Shown here in pieces: positions 25,954 through 36,096 of a stretch of DNA of 64,000 nt. Made by a program: the position numbers and the translations under genes. Every line of letters starts with the position of its first letter. Within the stretch, counting starts at the first letter, position 1. The stretch is from contig NZ_KB233224.1 of NCBI RefSeq assembly GCF_000314855.2, positions 82,950 through 146,949 on the forward strand, in the 5' to 3' direction. The stretch is from Providencia burhodogranariea DSM 19968. GTDB taxonomy: Bacteria; Pseudomonadota; Gammaproteobacteria; Enterobacterales; Enterobacteriaceae. Below the pieces are notes generated by a model that saw only the letters and a list, made by a program, of their open reading frames with translations, was not told the DNA's origin and did no database searches.

Positions 25954-27564
25954 TTATTTTTCAATATCGACGTTTTCAAAATGGTGCTTGCCAAGTGGGT
26001 CGACGACATAACCCTTAACTTCTTTACGTACTGGTTCAAATACTGTTGAGTGTGCAATGATTAATGCTGGAGCTTGGTCATGCATTACAACTTGAGCTTG
26101 CTTGTAGAGATCAACACGTTTGTCATGATCCGCTGTCATACGAGCAGGTTGAATCAAGTCTTCAAACCCTTGATAACACCATTTCGAATAGTTAGACCCT
26201 TGTTTTTTCGCTGCACAGCTAAATAGTGTTGCAAAGAAGTTATCTGGATCCCCATTGTCACCAGTCCAACCCATCATGACCGTTTGCGGCTCACCGTCTT
26301 TGGCGCGTTTCAGATATTCGCCCCACTCATAGCTAACCACTTTCGATTTAACACCAATTTTTGCCCAGTCAGATTGGATCATTTCAGCCATTCTGCGTGC
26401 ATTTGGGTTATAAGGACGCTGTACTGGCATCGCCCACAGGTCGATTTCAAAACCATCTGGGAAGCCGGCTTCAGCCAATAATGCTTTTGCTTTTTCAGGA
26501 TTATATTCATAATCCTTCACATCATCGTTGTAACTCCACATTGTTGGCGGAATTAAGTTTTTCGCTTTTTGCCCAGCACCTTGATAAACAGCCTCGATAA
26601 TCGAGTCTTTATTCACCGCCATCGACAATGCCTGACGGACTTTTTGATTATCCAGTGGTTTCTTCTCAACATTAAAGGAGAGGTAACCAACGTTCAGACC
26701 TGGTTGCTCCATTAACGTAATATTTTTATCTTCTCTCATGCGCTCCAAATCCGCCGGATTCGGGAATGGCATCACTTGGCATTCATTCTTTTGCAATTTT
26801 GCATAACGAACAGATGCATCAGGTGTAATAGAGAAGACTAAACGATCAATTTTAGGCTTGCTGCCCCAGTACTCATTATTTGCTTTATACAGAATACGAG
26901 AGTCTTTTTGATATTGTTGCAGCTCAAAAGGACCTGTTCCGATAGGATTCAAGTCAACTTTTTGTGGCGTCCCCGCAGCAAGCATTTGATCTGCATATTC
27001 AGCTGACAGAATGGATGCGAAGTCCATTGCCATATTCGCTATAAACGGAGATTCAGGACGAGTGAGCGTGAAACGAACGGTGTTATCATCAACTTTTTCA
27101 ATTTTATCGATGATCTTATCCATATCCATGCCCATAAAGTATTCATAGCTGCCACCTGATACTTTGTGATAAGGGTGATTAGGATCTTTTTGACGCATAA
27201 AGGTATAAATTATATCGTCTGCATTAAAGTCACGGCTTGGCTTAAAGTCTTTATTTGAATGCCATTTAACGCCTTTACGCAAATGGAAGGTATATACCTT
27301 ACCATCATCACTCACATCCCAACTTTCTGCTAATCCCGGCTTAACTTCAGTTGTCCCTAATTTAAATTCTACTAAACGGTTATATAGCGGGATTGAGCTG
27401 GCATCGAATGTTGTGCCTGATGTAAATAGTTGAGGATTAAAACCTTCTGGAGAACCTTCTGAACAATAGACCAATGTTTTTGCTTGCACTGATGCAGAAA
27501 CTGCGAGAGCTGCGAGTGTTAATCCAACGGTTAATAGACCTGTCTTTTTAAGAGAGAGCGTCAT
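25954..27564 (-). CDS. dppA: periplasmic dipeptide-binding protein DppA
   Basis: A 536-residue binding protein (535 in E. coli) with a signal peptide of about 28 residues ([13 protein letters not shown], then KTLVYCSEG). It is a family 5 solute-binding protein: the [18 protein letters not shown] and [17 protein letters not shown] segments are typical. Two cysteine pairs expected for DppA are visible (CSEG and ECQVM; CAAKK and WCYQG). It captures di- and tripeptides and supports chemotaxis with Tap. The leader between the promoter and the AGGAG site is A/C-rich (CAAGCAAACATAACATGAA), the type of region GcvB sRNA pairs with in E. coli; that is an inference. Confidence 0.97.
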   Translation of the reverse strand: MTLSLKKTGLLTVGLTLAALAVSASVQAKTLVYCSEGSPEGFNPQLFTSGTTFDASSIPLYNRLVEFKLGTTEVKPGLAESWDVSDDGKVYTFHLRKGVKWHSNKDFKPSRDFNADDIIYTFMRQKDPNHPYHKVSGGSYEYFMGMDMDKIIDKIEKVDDNTVRFTLTRPESPFIANMAMDFASILSAEYADQMLAAGTPQKVDLNPIGTGPFELQQYQKDSRILYKANNEYWGSKPKIDRLVFSITPDASVRYAKLQKNECQVMPFPNPADLERMREDKNITLMEQPGLNVGYLSFNVEKKPLDNQKVRQALSMAVNKDSIIEAVYQGAGQKAKNLIPPTMWSYNDDVKDYEYNPEKAKALLAEAGFPDGFEIDLWAMPVQRPYNPNARRMAEMIQSDWAKIGVKSKVVSYEWGEYLKRAKDGEPQTVMMGWTGDNGDPDNFFATLFSCAAKKQGSNYSKWCYQGFEDLIQPARMTADHDKRVDLYKQAQVVMHDQAPALIIAHSTVFEPVRKEVKGYVVDPLGKHHFENVDIEK

Positions 27565-28110
27565 CTGTATGCTCCTGTGGCGTTCATGTTATGTTTGCTT
27601 GATCCCAAAACCCATCATTGAAAGTGACAGATGTGAGATCTGTATTTTTTGTTATTCACTGAGCAATTAATCAACTGTTATCAACTTCGTCAATAGCACA
27701 TCTCGTTACTGACCTTGAACAAAATTAACATATTAGAAACATATTTAGCCAAAATATAGATTATTATATAGACGGGAATTACTTAATATAGAAGTAATAA
27801 CCATAAAAATAGTATTGAATAGTGTTTTATCTCTAGGATATTTATTTTTATATTTGTGATTAAGTGCTGAATTACTGAACGAAAATAGTGCGACAACTAA
27901 TAGAGAACGGTATAAAATTCTAAAGAACTTCTAAATTAAAATCATTTTAGCATGTTATTATTCTGCTTATTTTTTATTCAGATAAAAACATTTCACAACC
28001 AAAAAATTAACAATTCAACGGTTAGTTAATAACTTCAATAAATAAATAATTTACTTGATTTAGTTCTTCGACAAAATTTCAACCAATGACAATAGAGATT
28101 AGTATGACTA
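27565..28110. other. 546-bp AT-rich region upstream of dppA
   Basis: No gene is supported on either strand. The part nearest dppA must contain its promoter and leader. The remainder, up to the TpsB stop at 28111, is very AT-rich, with no clear terminator or repeat. Confidence 0.6.
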
Positions 28111-29739
28111 TCAATAATTAATACTCAACTTAGCACCAACATTAATAGGATCCGTTTGCAGTTCAATTGATTGCCAAAGTGGTGCATCAAAAAACAGCTG
28201 ATAACCAACTCTGTCTACCTGCCCACGAATACCAAATTCAGTACCAATCAGCATGTTTTCTCGCCAAAACCTAGATCGATCATTCGATGTTGTTGCAAAA
28301 TCCAATCCACTGTATAACTGAGCACCTTGCCACGGTAAAAACCAAACCAATTCATTTTTCAGTTTCAATGTGTTATTACCTGAATTTTCAATCTGCGTGC
28401 TATTAGTGAACCCCCTGACGCCAAATCTCCCAGTGATGCTATCGACCTCAAGCATTGGATCGAGCTTAGAGTGACTCAATTGAACCTCAAGTTCATGGCG
28501 GTGATACATCGACTGGCGCGCTAATAGAAATGCTCGCTGTATATCTACTGAAAATTGATAGATGCGAGCACTATCCAAACCGGAAATCTGCTGTCTCGTC
28601 GCACCAAACCAATCAATACCTTGCTTATATTTCAATGAAAATGTAGCACTACCTTGGGCAAAATCTCGCTTATGATTTAGCCCTAATAGCCCATAGCTCG
28701 CGAAGCGTTTTTGAGTTTCTAGACGATATTGTTCCAGAAAGAGATCGAGTGTCTGAATTTGGGTACCAAAGCTAGCAGAGGTTGTGCTATGGGGTGCTCG
28801 ATAAAAAATATACTCTGCCTGCAATGATAATAGCCGGCTTCTGAGGTCATTTCGTACCTTAACATCATCTATTAATTGAAGATTTTTATGATTAGTACTT
28901 TCTTGGTAGCCTGCATATAAGCTAAATAGCCAATAATGATAAGGAAGAGAATATAACACTGAAGCTGATTTTAGTTTCTTTGATGGGTCTTCTCCTGTAT
29001 CGCTATCTAAGCTCATGTAAAAAAAATCATTAAGTAATAATGGATTGGCCAACATAATAATGTTGCTCACCATATTTGTGGGTCGATCTTGTGATTGCGT
29101 TGACTCCAATAATAGTCGGCCCTTGAAAGCTCTTGCCGCATTACGTTGAATGACCAGCCGACTAACATTACTTCCTTCATTTCCTGAAATAATATCGATT
29201 TGATAAGGGATCAATTGTGAGTTACGTAAATTCGCTAAACCTTGATTAACTTGATGAATATTAATGACCTGCCCTCGCTGTAAAGGAAAAGCACTCATTA
29301 ATGACCAGCTATCATGAGAACCATTTTGATATTCAATACTCGAAAGCTTTCCGGCAATAAAATCAATATTCAACACACCAAATAGCAACGATTGCTCAGG
29401 GTAATAAATATATGATGTTACATACCCCATTTGAGCAATCTGTTCATTAAGATGGTCCGCGTACAACAATAATGCATCTTCTTTGATACATTGCCCTTCA
29501 AGCTGTAATTTCCATTCCTTAAGGCTTTCGGGTTTGATAAGTGGTAGTTGGGAAAGCCCAGTGAAATGAACTTGATGTACCGCTACGCAAGGCAGCGCTT
29601 GCGACACAGAGAGTAATTGATTAGATGGCATTTGTGTGGAAGAAGAGGAAATAGCAGATAATGAGTGAATTGTCTTATCGGCATAACAGCACATATTCAT
29701 TAAATGTAAAAATAGCATCATCGCGCATATTACTTTCAT
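28111..29739 (-). CDS. TpsB/ShlB-family two-partner secretion outer membrane transporter (orphan)
   Basis: A 542-residue protein with a signal peptide (MKVICAMMLFLHLMNMCCYA). A POTRA domain comes next, starting VAVHQVHFTGLSQLPLI and running through GYVTSYIYYPEQSL and LNIDFIAGKLSSIEY. A C-terminal 16-strand barrel follows, ending in VGAKLSINY, with the family GRFGVRGF motif in SITGRFGVRGFTNS. These are hallmarks of ShlB/FhaC-type transporters, which export a large TpsA exoprotein. No TpsA gene lies on either side (dppA and tRNA-Pro), so its cargo must be elsewhere or lost. The ATG at 29739 is chosen because it begins the signal peptide. Confidence 0.88.
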   Translation of the reverse strand: MKVICAMMLFLHLMNMCCYADKTIHSLSAISSSSTQMPSNQLLSVSQALPCVAVHQVHFTGLSQLPLIKPESLKEWKLQLEGQCIKEDALLLYADHLNEQIAQMGYVTSYIYYPEQSLLFGVLNIDFIAGKLSSIEYQNGSHDSWSLMSAFPLQRGQVINIHQVNQGLANLRNSQLIPYQIDIISGNEGSNVSRLVIQRNAARAFKGRLLLESTQSQDRPTNMVSNIIMLANPLLLNDFFYMSLDSDTGEDPSKKLKSASVLYSLPYHYWLFSLYAGYQESTNHKNLQLIDDVKVRNDLRSRLLSLQAEYIFYRAPHSTTSASFGTQIQTLDLFLEQYRLETQKRFASYGLLGLNHKRDFAQGSATFSLKYKQGIDWFGATRQQISGLDSARIYQFSVDIQRAFLLARQSMYHRHELEVQLSHSKLDPMLEVDSITGRFGVRGFTNSTQIENSGNNTLKLKNELVWFLPWQGAQLYSGLDFATTSNDRSRFWRENMLIGTEFGIRGQVDRVGYQLFFDAPLWQSIELQTDPINVGAKLSINY

Positions 29740-29836
29740 TAACACATCCTTGTAATGAAAAATTCGTATGTAAGCAATCAACAACTAGCGACTACATGAT
29801 TATCTGTAACAGACCCGCTAATGATCCATAAAATAT

Positions 29837-29945
29837 ATACTCACCATACTTCAAGTGCATGATTATTGCCTTCGCTAAGCGAGCCGAGTGACATCGTTTA
29901 TCTTGCCTTTTCGCCTACATGAAAATTAAAGTATTTAAAGTATAT
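29837..29945. repeat. shortened ERIC element (reverse orientation)
   Basis: It reads TATACTCACCATACTTCAAG then TGCATG at the left and CCTACATGAAAATTAAAG at the right, which is the ERIC consensus inverted. Part of the core is missing (about 109 bases). It belongs to the 644-base gap between the TpsB gene and tRNA-Pro, which holds only repeats. Confidence 0.65.
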
Positions 29946-30012
29946 GTGGCTAATATAAAAACAGATTATGAAGAGGAAATGTAAAAAAGTTAGTCTGAAA
30001 GGTTTGATTAAA

Positions 30013-30335
30013 AAGATAGCCCAAAAGAGGACTTACCTTTAGAAATATCCAAAATAATTCGAGTAATAGCTAGGCCTGTCATGCCGATATCCGCTGACCG
30101 CCACAACCATTTGATAAGAATATTTTTAAACTAAAAAGTTAGCTAAAAAGAGGTATTAACTTTAGAAATATCCAAAATAATTCGAGTTGTAGCTAGGCGG
30201 CAAGAGAGTGAATCCTTGGGAGCATACACAAGTATGTGACTAAGGTTCGCGAACGCAGCCAACAACGCTACAGCTTGAAGTATGAAGGATATTCGCAGCC
30301 AATAACGCTGCGGCTTGAAGAAGTATGAAGGATAT
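30013..30335. repeat. locally duplicated ERIC region
   Basis: A full ERIC copy (30169-30293: ATATCCAAAATAATTCGAGT at the left, core TGAATCCTTGGGAGCATACA, right end GCTTGAAGTATGAAGGATAT) is flanked by partial duplicates. Upstream, 30013-30074 repeats the leader TTTAGAAATATCCAAAATAA and the first ERIC bases. Downstream, 30294-30335 repeats the last part (GCAGCCAATAACGCTGCGGC and AGTATGAAGGATATTCG). The pattern suggests slipped duplication around the element. Confidence 0.75.
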
Positions 30336-30343
30336 TCGAGACA

Positions 30344-30373
30344 CAAAAAAACCTACCTCATAAATGAGGTAGG
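30344..30373 (-). terminator. terminator of tRNA-Pro
   Basis: CCTACCTCAT and ATGAGGTAGG form a 10-bp stem with a 2-base spacer loop, followed on the minus strand by a run of seven or more U residues. It starts 11 bases after the tRNA end. Confidence 0.9.
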
Positions 30374-30383
30374 CTCTAGAATT

Positions 30384-30460
30384 TGGTCGGCGAGAGAGGA
30401 TTCGAACCTCCGACCCACTGGTCCCAAACCAGTTGCGCTACCAAGCTGCGCTACTCGCCG
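30384..30460 (-). tRNA. proM: tRNA-Pro (anticodon UGG)
   Basis: A 77-base gene on the minus strand that starts CGGCGAGTAGCGCAGCTTGG and ends with the encoded CCA. The acceptor stem CGGCGAG/CTCGCCG, anticodon stem CTGGT/ACCAG with loop TTTGGGA (anticodon TGG), and TTCGAAT T-loop all pair. It appears identical to E. coli proM as I recall it, but it stands alone here instead of in the argX-hisR-leuT-proM cluster. Confidence 0.97.
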
Positions 30461-30673
30461 AAAACGGAGTGAATCATACTGTTAGGTGATCTATCCGTCA
30501 ACCCATTTTTCACTATATTTGTTCAAATGCTCTTAAAACCACCAATACTATGTGGTTTTTTAACCAACTCTATTTTTTAGATAAAAAATAAGCGCTCAAA
30601 GACAATGCCTATTGAGCGCTTACTGACTTCGATAGAGCTATATTTCTACTGAAGTAGCAAAATCACGCGATAT

Positions 30674-32743
30674 TTATTGCAACAAAGAAATATCTGCTAC
30701 TTTCAAGAACAATTCACGTAATTGGCTCAGCAGTGTTAAGCGATTGATACGTACAGCTTCATCTTCGTCCATGACCATAACGCCTGCGAAGAATGCATCA
30801 ACAACCTCACGCAATGATGCTAGCTCAACCAATGCTTCTTGATAATTACGCTCAGCAAACATAGGACCCAACTTATCTTGTAATACCACAAGGTGAGTTG
30901 CCAGTTTAACTTCTTCTGGTGCTTTCAGAATGGAGGCGAGAACCTTATCAGACAATTTCTCATTTGATTTACTGAGAATATTCGAAACACGTTTGTTCGC
31001 TGCGGCTAAAGCTTCCGCATCTTCCAATGTGCGGAAGTGAGTAACTGCTTTTACACGCGCATCAAAGTCAGCTGGTGAGGTTGGACGACGTGCTAATACC
31101 GCTTGAATAGTATCGATGCTATAGCCAAGCTCTTGATACCAAGAACGGAAGCGGCCAAGCATAAATTCGACAACATCATTAACGACATTCTTATTCGTCA
31201 GTTTATCACCATAAAGGCGAGCTGCTTCCTCTGTCATTTCAACAAGGTCAAGCTGATAGCCTTTCTCTACAATAATGCGTAGAACCCCTAATGCCGCACG
31301 GCGTAGCGCAAATGGGTCTTTATCGCCTTTCGGATGTTGACCAATACCGAAAATACCTGCAAGGGTATCCATTTTTTCAGCTAATGCGAGAGCCGCTGAA
31401 ACATCGGTAGAAGGTAGCTCATCACCCGCAAAACGAGGTTGGTATTGTTCTTTCAGTGCTAATGCAACATCTTCTGATTCGCCGTCGTGACGAGCATAAT
31501 GCATTCCCATCACGCCTTGAGTATCTGTAAACTCAAAAACCATATTGGTCATGAGATCACATTTTGCCAATAAACCTGCGCGAGTAGCATGGTTAACATC
31601 TGCACCAATCTTATTTGCGATCCAACCAGCTAATGCTTCTAAACGGTCAGTTTTATCACGTAATGTCCCCAACTGCTGTTGGAACAGAACGGTTTCTAAA
31701 CGAGGTAAATTATCTTCAAGACGTTGTTTGCGGTCTGTTTTAAAGAAGAATTCAGCATCGGCTAAACGAGGCCTAACTACTTTTTCATTACCAGAAATAA
31801 TCTGTTGAGGGTCTGAAGATTCAATGTTTGCCACGAAAATGAAGTTCGGCATTAAATTGCCGGCATTATCATAGACAGGGAAATATTTCTGATCCCCTTT
31901 CATGGTATACACTAACGCTTCAGCAGGTACTGCTAAGAATTTTTCTTCAAACTTAGCTGTCAATACCACTGGCCATTCAACCAATGAAGCCACTTCTTCT
32001 AGTAGGCTATTGGTTAAATCAGCGTTACCGCCTAGCGCAAGTGCAGCTTTTTCAGCGTCAGCTTTAATGACGGCTTTGCGCTCTTCATAGTCTGCAATGA
32101 CTTTACCGCGTTCACGAAGGATTTCAGGATACTGGTCTGCATTATCAATCGTAAACTCAGCTTCACCCATAAAACGGTGACCACGGATAGTACGGCCACT
32201 CTTAATACCGAGTATTTCGCCATCAACAACATCGCTACCCAGCAATAATGTAACTGTATGAACTGGACGAACAAATTGAGTTTCTTTATCGCCCCAACGC
32301 ATCAGCTTTGGAATAGGTAATTTTGCCAGTGAGCGGCTAACCATATCAGTGAGTAGTTCGCTAACTGGCCGCCCTTTCATTTGAGCACGATAAAGTAACC
32401 ATTCACCTTTATCTGTGGTTAAGCGCTCTGCCTGGTCGACAGTAATACCACAACCACGCGCCCAGCCTTCAGCTGCTTTAGTTGGCTGACCATCTGCACC
32501 AAATGCTGCAGAAATAGCAGGCCCGCGTTTTTCAACTTCACGGTCAGGCTGAGATGCTGCAAGAGAAGCAACTTTCAACGCCAAACGACGCGGAGCAGCA
32601 AACCAGCTGACTTCACCGTGAGCAATATCCGCCGTATCAAGTTCAGCCGTAAAGTTTGCAGCAAATGATTCAGCTAAAGAACGAAGAGCCTTCGGCGGTA
32701 ACTCTTCTGTACCGATTTCCACAAGGAAAGTCTGTTGAGTCAT
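30674..32743 (-). CDS. glyS: glycine-tRNA ligase beta subunit
   Basis: A 689-residue subunit of the bacterial alpha2beta2 glycyl-tRNA synthetase, the E. coli length. It starts [20 protein letters not shown], the conserved N terminus, and contains the HD-like and B3/B4-type regions that bind tRNA, with the GHRFMG and [11 protein letters not shown] segments well preserved. Its C-terminal anticodon-binding domain ends [15 protein letters not shown]. It follows glyQ after nine bases, as one operon. Confidence 0.98.
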   Translation of the reverse strand: MTQQTFLVEIGTEELPPKALRSLAESFAANFTAELDTADIAHGEVSWFAAPRRLALKVASLAASQPDREVEKRGPAISAAFGADGQPTKAAEGWARGCGITVDQAERLTTDKGEWLLYRAQMKGRPVSELLTDMVSRSLAKLPIPKLMRWGDKETQFVRPVHTVTLLLGSDVVDGEILGIKSGRTIRGHRFMGEAEFTIDNADQYPEILRERGKVIADYEERKAVIKADAEKAALALGGNADLTNSLLEEVASLVEWPVVLTAKFEEKFLAVPAEALVYTMKGDQKYFPVYDNAGNLMPNFIFVANIESSDPQQIISGNEKVVRPRLADAEFFFKTDRKQRLEDNLPRLETVLFQQQLGTLRDKTDRLEALAGWIANKIGADVNHATRAGLLAKCDLMTNMVFEFTDTQGVMGMHYARHDGESEDVALALKEQYQPRFAGDELPSTDVSAALALAEKMDTLAGIFGIGQHPKGDKDPFALRRAALGVLRIIVEKGYQLDLVEMTEEAARLYGDKLTNKNVVNDVVEFMLGRFRSWYQELGYSIDTIQAVLARRPTSPADFDARVKAVTHFRTLEDAEALAAANKRVSNILSKSNEKLSDKVLASILKAPEEVKLATHLVVLQDKLGPMFAERNYQEALVELASLREVVDAFFAGVMVMDEDEAVRINRLTLLSQLRELFLKVADISLLQ

Positions 32744-32752
32744 GACGGCCTC

Positions 32753-33661
32753 TTAATTCTTGTGACACATAGGAAATCCGAGCGCCTCACGAGAAGCATA
32801 ATAAGCTTCGGCAACCCCTTTAGTCAGGGTACGGATACGTAAAATATAGCGCTGGCGTTCAGTTACTGAAATCGCTTTACGGGCATCCAGTAAGTTAAAC
32901 GTATGGCCCGCCTTAAGTATGCGTTCATAGGCAGGAAGCGGCAGTGGCGTTTCTAGTGATAGCAAATACTGAGCTTCTTTCTCATACTCTTCAAAGCATG
33001 CAAAGAGGAAATCCACATTGGCGTATTCAAAGTTATAAGTTGATTGCTCAACTTCATTTTGATGATAAATATCACCATACGTGGTTTTGCCCAGTGGGCC
33101 ATCACACCAAACGAGGTCATAAACACTGTCAACGCCTTGAATGTACATGGCAAGACGCTCAAGACCATAGGTGATTTCACCCGTGACTGGCTTACATTCG
33201 AGCCCACCAACTTGTTGGAAGTAAGTAAATTGGGTGACTTCCATACCATTTAGCCAAACTTCCCAACCGAGACCCCACGCACCCAATGTAGGGTTTTCCC
33301 AGTTATCCTCAACAAAGCGGATATCATGGACTGTTGGGTCAACACCGAGCTCTTTCAAAGAGCCTAAATACAGCTCTTGAATATTGTCAGGTGACGGCTT
33401 GATGATCACTTGGAATTGGTAGTAGTGCTGAAGACGGTTTGGGTTTTCGCCATAGCGGCCATCAGTTGGACGACGAGAAGGCTGAACATACGCCGCTGCT
33501 ATTGGCTCGGGCCCTAACGCACGTAAGCACGTCATTGGGTGAGAAGTTCCTGCGCCGACTTCCATGTCCAATGGTTGAACAATGGTACAGCCTTGGCGCG
33601 CCCAGTAATCCTGCAATGTCAGGATAAGACCTTGGAAGGTTTTGGTATCAAACTTTTGCAT
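32753..33661 (-). CDS. glyQ: glycine-tRNA ligase alpha subunit
   Basis: A 302-residue class II synthetase core (303 in E. coli), which activates glycine. The N terminus [20 protein letters not shown], the motif 2-like [20 protein letters not shown] and the conserved [17 protein letters not shown] are plain. First gene of glyQS. Its upstream gap is shared with the divergent tag gene and includes a LexA-like palindrome 128 bases away. Confidence 0.98.
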   Translation of the reverse strand: MQKFDTKTFQGLILTLQDYWARQGCTIVQPLDMEVGAGTSHPMTCLRALGPEPIAAAYVQPSRRPTDGRYGENPNRLQHYYQFQVIIKPSPDNIQELYLGSLKELGVDPTVHDIRFVEDNWENPTLGAWGLGWEVWLNGMEVTQFTYFQQVGGLECKPVTGEITYGLERLAMYIQGVDSVYDLVWCDGPLGKTTYGDIYHQNEVEQSTYNFEYANVDFLFACFEEYEKEAQYLLSLETPLPLPAYERILKAGHTFNLLDARKAISVTERQRYILRIRTLTKGVAEAYYASREALGFPMCHKN

Positions 33662-33788
33662 GTTAGATCCGCACGCGATAGGTATAATTTAATGAAAGTA
33701 TGCCAGTATACCCTTTGACCGCCAGATATACAGCACTGAATCTGCGTCTATTTATCCTATCAATAAAAAAAACTTGTAGCCTTCCCTT

Positions 33789-33812
33789 TTAACTGTATAT
33801 TTATACAGTTAA
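33789..33812. promoter_or_regulatory. LexA (SOS) box upstream of tag
   Basis: A perfect 24-bp palindrome (11 + 2 + 11) whose centre reads CTGTATATTTATACAG. This fits the LexA consensus CTGT-N8-ACAG with the favoured alternating AT centre. It ends 50 bases before the tag ATG, a normal promoter-operator distance, and is farther (128 bases or more) from glyQ. Confidence 0.8.
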
Positions 33813-33862
33813 AGTGTATCTGCTAAGTATCAACCAAATGATAAAATAATATGAGGATAGAA

Positions 33863-34426
33863 ATGAATATCTCACCAATTCGCTGCCAGTGGGTTAACCA
33901 AGACCCAGAATATATTGCCTATCATGATAATGAATGGGGTAAACCTATGCGTGATAATCAACAATTATTTGAAATGATCTGTTTAGAAGGGCAGCAAGCA
34001 GGCCTCTCTTGGTACACTATTCTTAAGAAACGCCAAGGTTATCAAGAGCTATTTCACCAATTTATCCCTGAACGCGTTGCGTTAATGAATGAAGAAGATG
34101 TGGAGCGCTTAATGCAAGACCCTAGAATTGTTCGTCACCGAGCAAAAATTAATGCCATTATTTCGAATGCAAAAGCTTATCTTCAAATGGCAGAAAATGG
34201 CGAAGAATTCTCAACATTTCTTTGGCAGTTTGTTAATCACCAGCCAATTGTTAATCAATGGGAGATATCGTCGCAAATTCCTGTAGAAACTGAAATTTCA
34301 ACCGCACTATCCAAAGCACTTAAAAAACGCGGTTTCAAGTTTGTTGGCTCAATCACTTGCTACGCTTTTATGCAAGCGACTGGCATGATTAATGACCACT
34401 TAATCAGTTGTTGCCAATATAAGTAA
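33863..34426 (+). CDS. tag: 3-methyladenine DNA glycosylase I
   Basis: A 187-residue base-excision repair enzyme (E. coli Tag 187) that removes 3-methyladenine. The zinc ligands expected for Tag are visible: Cys in IRCQWV, His in AYHDNEWG, and His and Cys in NDHLISCCQYK at the C terminus. The catalytic-pocket segment LEGQQAGLSWYTILKKR and GSITCYAFMQATGMINDH are conserved. The ATG at 33863 is chosen over 33851 because GAGGA sits six bases before it. It lies just after a LexA-type operator, which suggests SOS control that E. coli tag does not have. Confidence 0.96.
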   Translation: MNISPIRCQWVNQDPEYIAYHDNEWGKPMRDNQQLFEMICLEGQQAGLSWYTILKKRQGYQELFHQFIPERVALMNEEDVERLMQDPRIVRHRAKINAIISNAKAYLQMAENGEEFSTFLWQFVNHQPIVNQWEISSQIPVETEISTALSKALKKRGFKFVGSITCYAFMQATGMINDHLISCCQYK

Positions 34427-34631
34427 ATCAGAACTTAGCGACAGTACAATCATCATCAATAGCGACATTAACCAAATTTTAATGCATTAACTAAAATATT
34501 AAGTTGTAAATTAAAACCAAACCAGTGTTTACCTTCAATAACTATCGAATTTTAGCGGTTGAACTCTGTTGTAGAGCAGAGTATGTTTTATATTCCATTA
34601 ACAACCTAATTAACATATGTGAATAAATGAG

Positions 34632-35888
34632 ATGATTTTTTCTAAATTCGGTAACAAATTCGCTAAAAACTCGGGAATTTCATTATTGATGAAAGACTTG
34701 AATGAAGGTATTAGAACACCCGGCGCCATTATGCTCGGAGGTGGTAATCCAGCCCATATCCCTGAAATGGATAACTACTTCCAGACGTTATTAGCAGAAA
34801 TGAGTGCAAACGGTAAATTAACAGATACGTTGTGCAACTATGATGGCCCTCAGGGCAAAGATGCCATGTTGAAAGCGCTAGCAGCAACCCTAAAAGCGAA
34901 ACTAGGCTGGAATATTAGCGCAAAAAATATCGCGCTATCTAATGGCAGCCAAAGTGCCTTTTTCTACCTATTTAACTTGCTTGCTGGTCGTTTTGAAGAT
35001 GGTATCACTCGTAAAGTCCTATTTCCGTTAGCTCCGGAATATGTTGGATATGCAGACTCGGGTTTAGATGAAGATCTTTTTATCGCTAACAAACCGCAAA
35101 TTGAATATTTACCAAATGGCCAATTTAAATATCATGTTGATTTTAATACGTTAGAAGTCACAGATGATATTGGTGTTATCTGTGTTTCTCGCCCAACAAA
35201 CCCTACGGGTAACGTAATAACAGATGAAGAAGTTGAGCATCTTGACCAATTAGCGAAAGAACATAACATTCCATTATTGATTGATAATGCTTATGGCGTT
35301 CCTTTTCCCGGAATTATTTTTAGTGAAGCAACGCCATTTTGGAATGAAAATGTCATTCTATGTATGAGCTTATCAAAACTTGGGTTACCGGGTACTCGCT
35401 GTGGCATTATTATTGCGAATGAAGAAATTATTGAAGCAGTAAGTAACATAAATGGAATCATCAGCTTAGCGCCCGGTGGTATCGGCCCAGCTCTTGCACT
35501 GGAAATGCTAGAACGCGATGACTTGCTCGCTTTATCTAAGAATGTCATTGGTCCTTTCTACAAACAACGTGTAGAAGATACTATTCGTATTATTCGCCGT
35601 TATATTTCCGAAGATAGATGTTTGATCCACAAACCTGAAGGCGCTATTTTCTTATGGCTATGGTTCAAAGATTTGCCAATTACCAGCCTAGAGTTGTATC
35701 AGAGATTGAAGAAACGTGGTGTTCTGATGGTTCCGGGTCATTACTTCTTCCCCGGAATTGAAGAGAATTGGCCACATGCTCATGAATGTATGCGAATGAA
35801 TTATGTACCTGAACCAGAACAAATTGAGAAAGGTATTGTAATCCTTGCGGAAGAATTAGAGCTAGCTTATCAAGCTGTTGAATATTAA
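34632..35888 (+). CDS. avtA: valine-pyruvate aminotransferase
   Basis: A 418-residue PLP-dependent class I aminotransferase (E. coli AvtA 417), also called transaminase C, which exchanges valine with pyruvate to give alanine. The N terminus MIFSKFGNKFAKNSGISLLM and the PLP-lysine segment SLSKLGLPGTRCG (about residue 240) are diagnostic. Substrate carboxylate is bound by Arg in ECMRMNYV. The gene is alone; about 200 AT-rich bases precede it. Confidence 0.96.
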   Translation: MIFSKFGNKFAKNSGISLLMKDLNEGIRTPGAIMLGGGNPAHIPEMDNYFQTLLAEMSANGKLTDTLCNYDGPQGKDAMLKALAATLKAKLGWNISAKNIALSNGSQSAFFYLFNLLAGRFEDGITRKVLFPLAPEYVGYADSGLDEDLFIANKPQIEYLPNGQFKYHVDFNTLEVTDDIGVICVSRPTNPTGNVITDEEVEHLDQLAKEHNIPLLIDNAYGVPFPGIIFSEATPFWNENVILCMSLSKLGLPGTRCGIIIANEEIIEAVSNINGIISLAPGGIGPALALEMLERDDLLALSKNVIGPFYKQRVEDTIRIIRRYISEDRCLIHKPEGAIFLWLWFKDLPITSLELYQRLKKRGVLMVPGHYFFPGIEENWPHAHECMRMNYVPEPEQIEKGIVILAEELELAYQAVEY

Positions 35889-35912
35889 TAATTAAAGTTT
35901 AAATAAAAAAAT

Positions 35913-35934
35913 GCCCTTTCATGACTGAGAGGGC
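35913..35934 (-). terminator. terminator downstream of yidE
   Basis: GCCCTTTCA and TGAGAGGGC form a 9-bp stem with one G-U pair and a 4-base loop. On the minus strand it is followed by ATTTTTTTATTT. It serves yidE on the minus strand; between here and the yidE stop about 160 bases show nothing else. Confidence 0.75.
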
Positions 35935-36096
35935 GAAAATTAGCGAGAACTCCGTAATCAAATACTGCATTACGAATATCATTCATCTCTATTAAACTAG
36001 ATTTTCTGTTCATCAATTGGTTGAATACAGGGTCTTTTTACCTTTATACCGCTAATTACAACAAACTTACTCAACCTTATATTTGCAGTTTTATCG

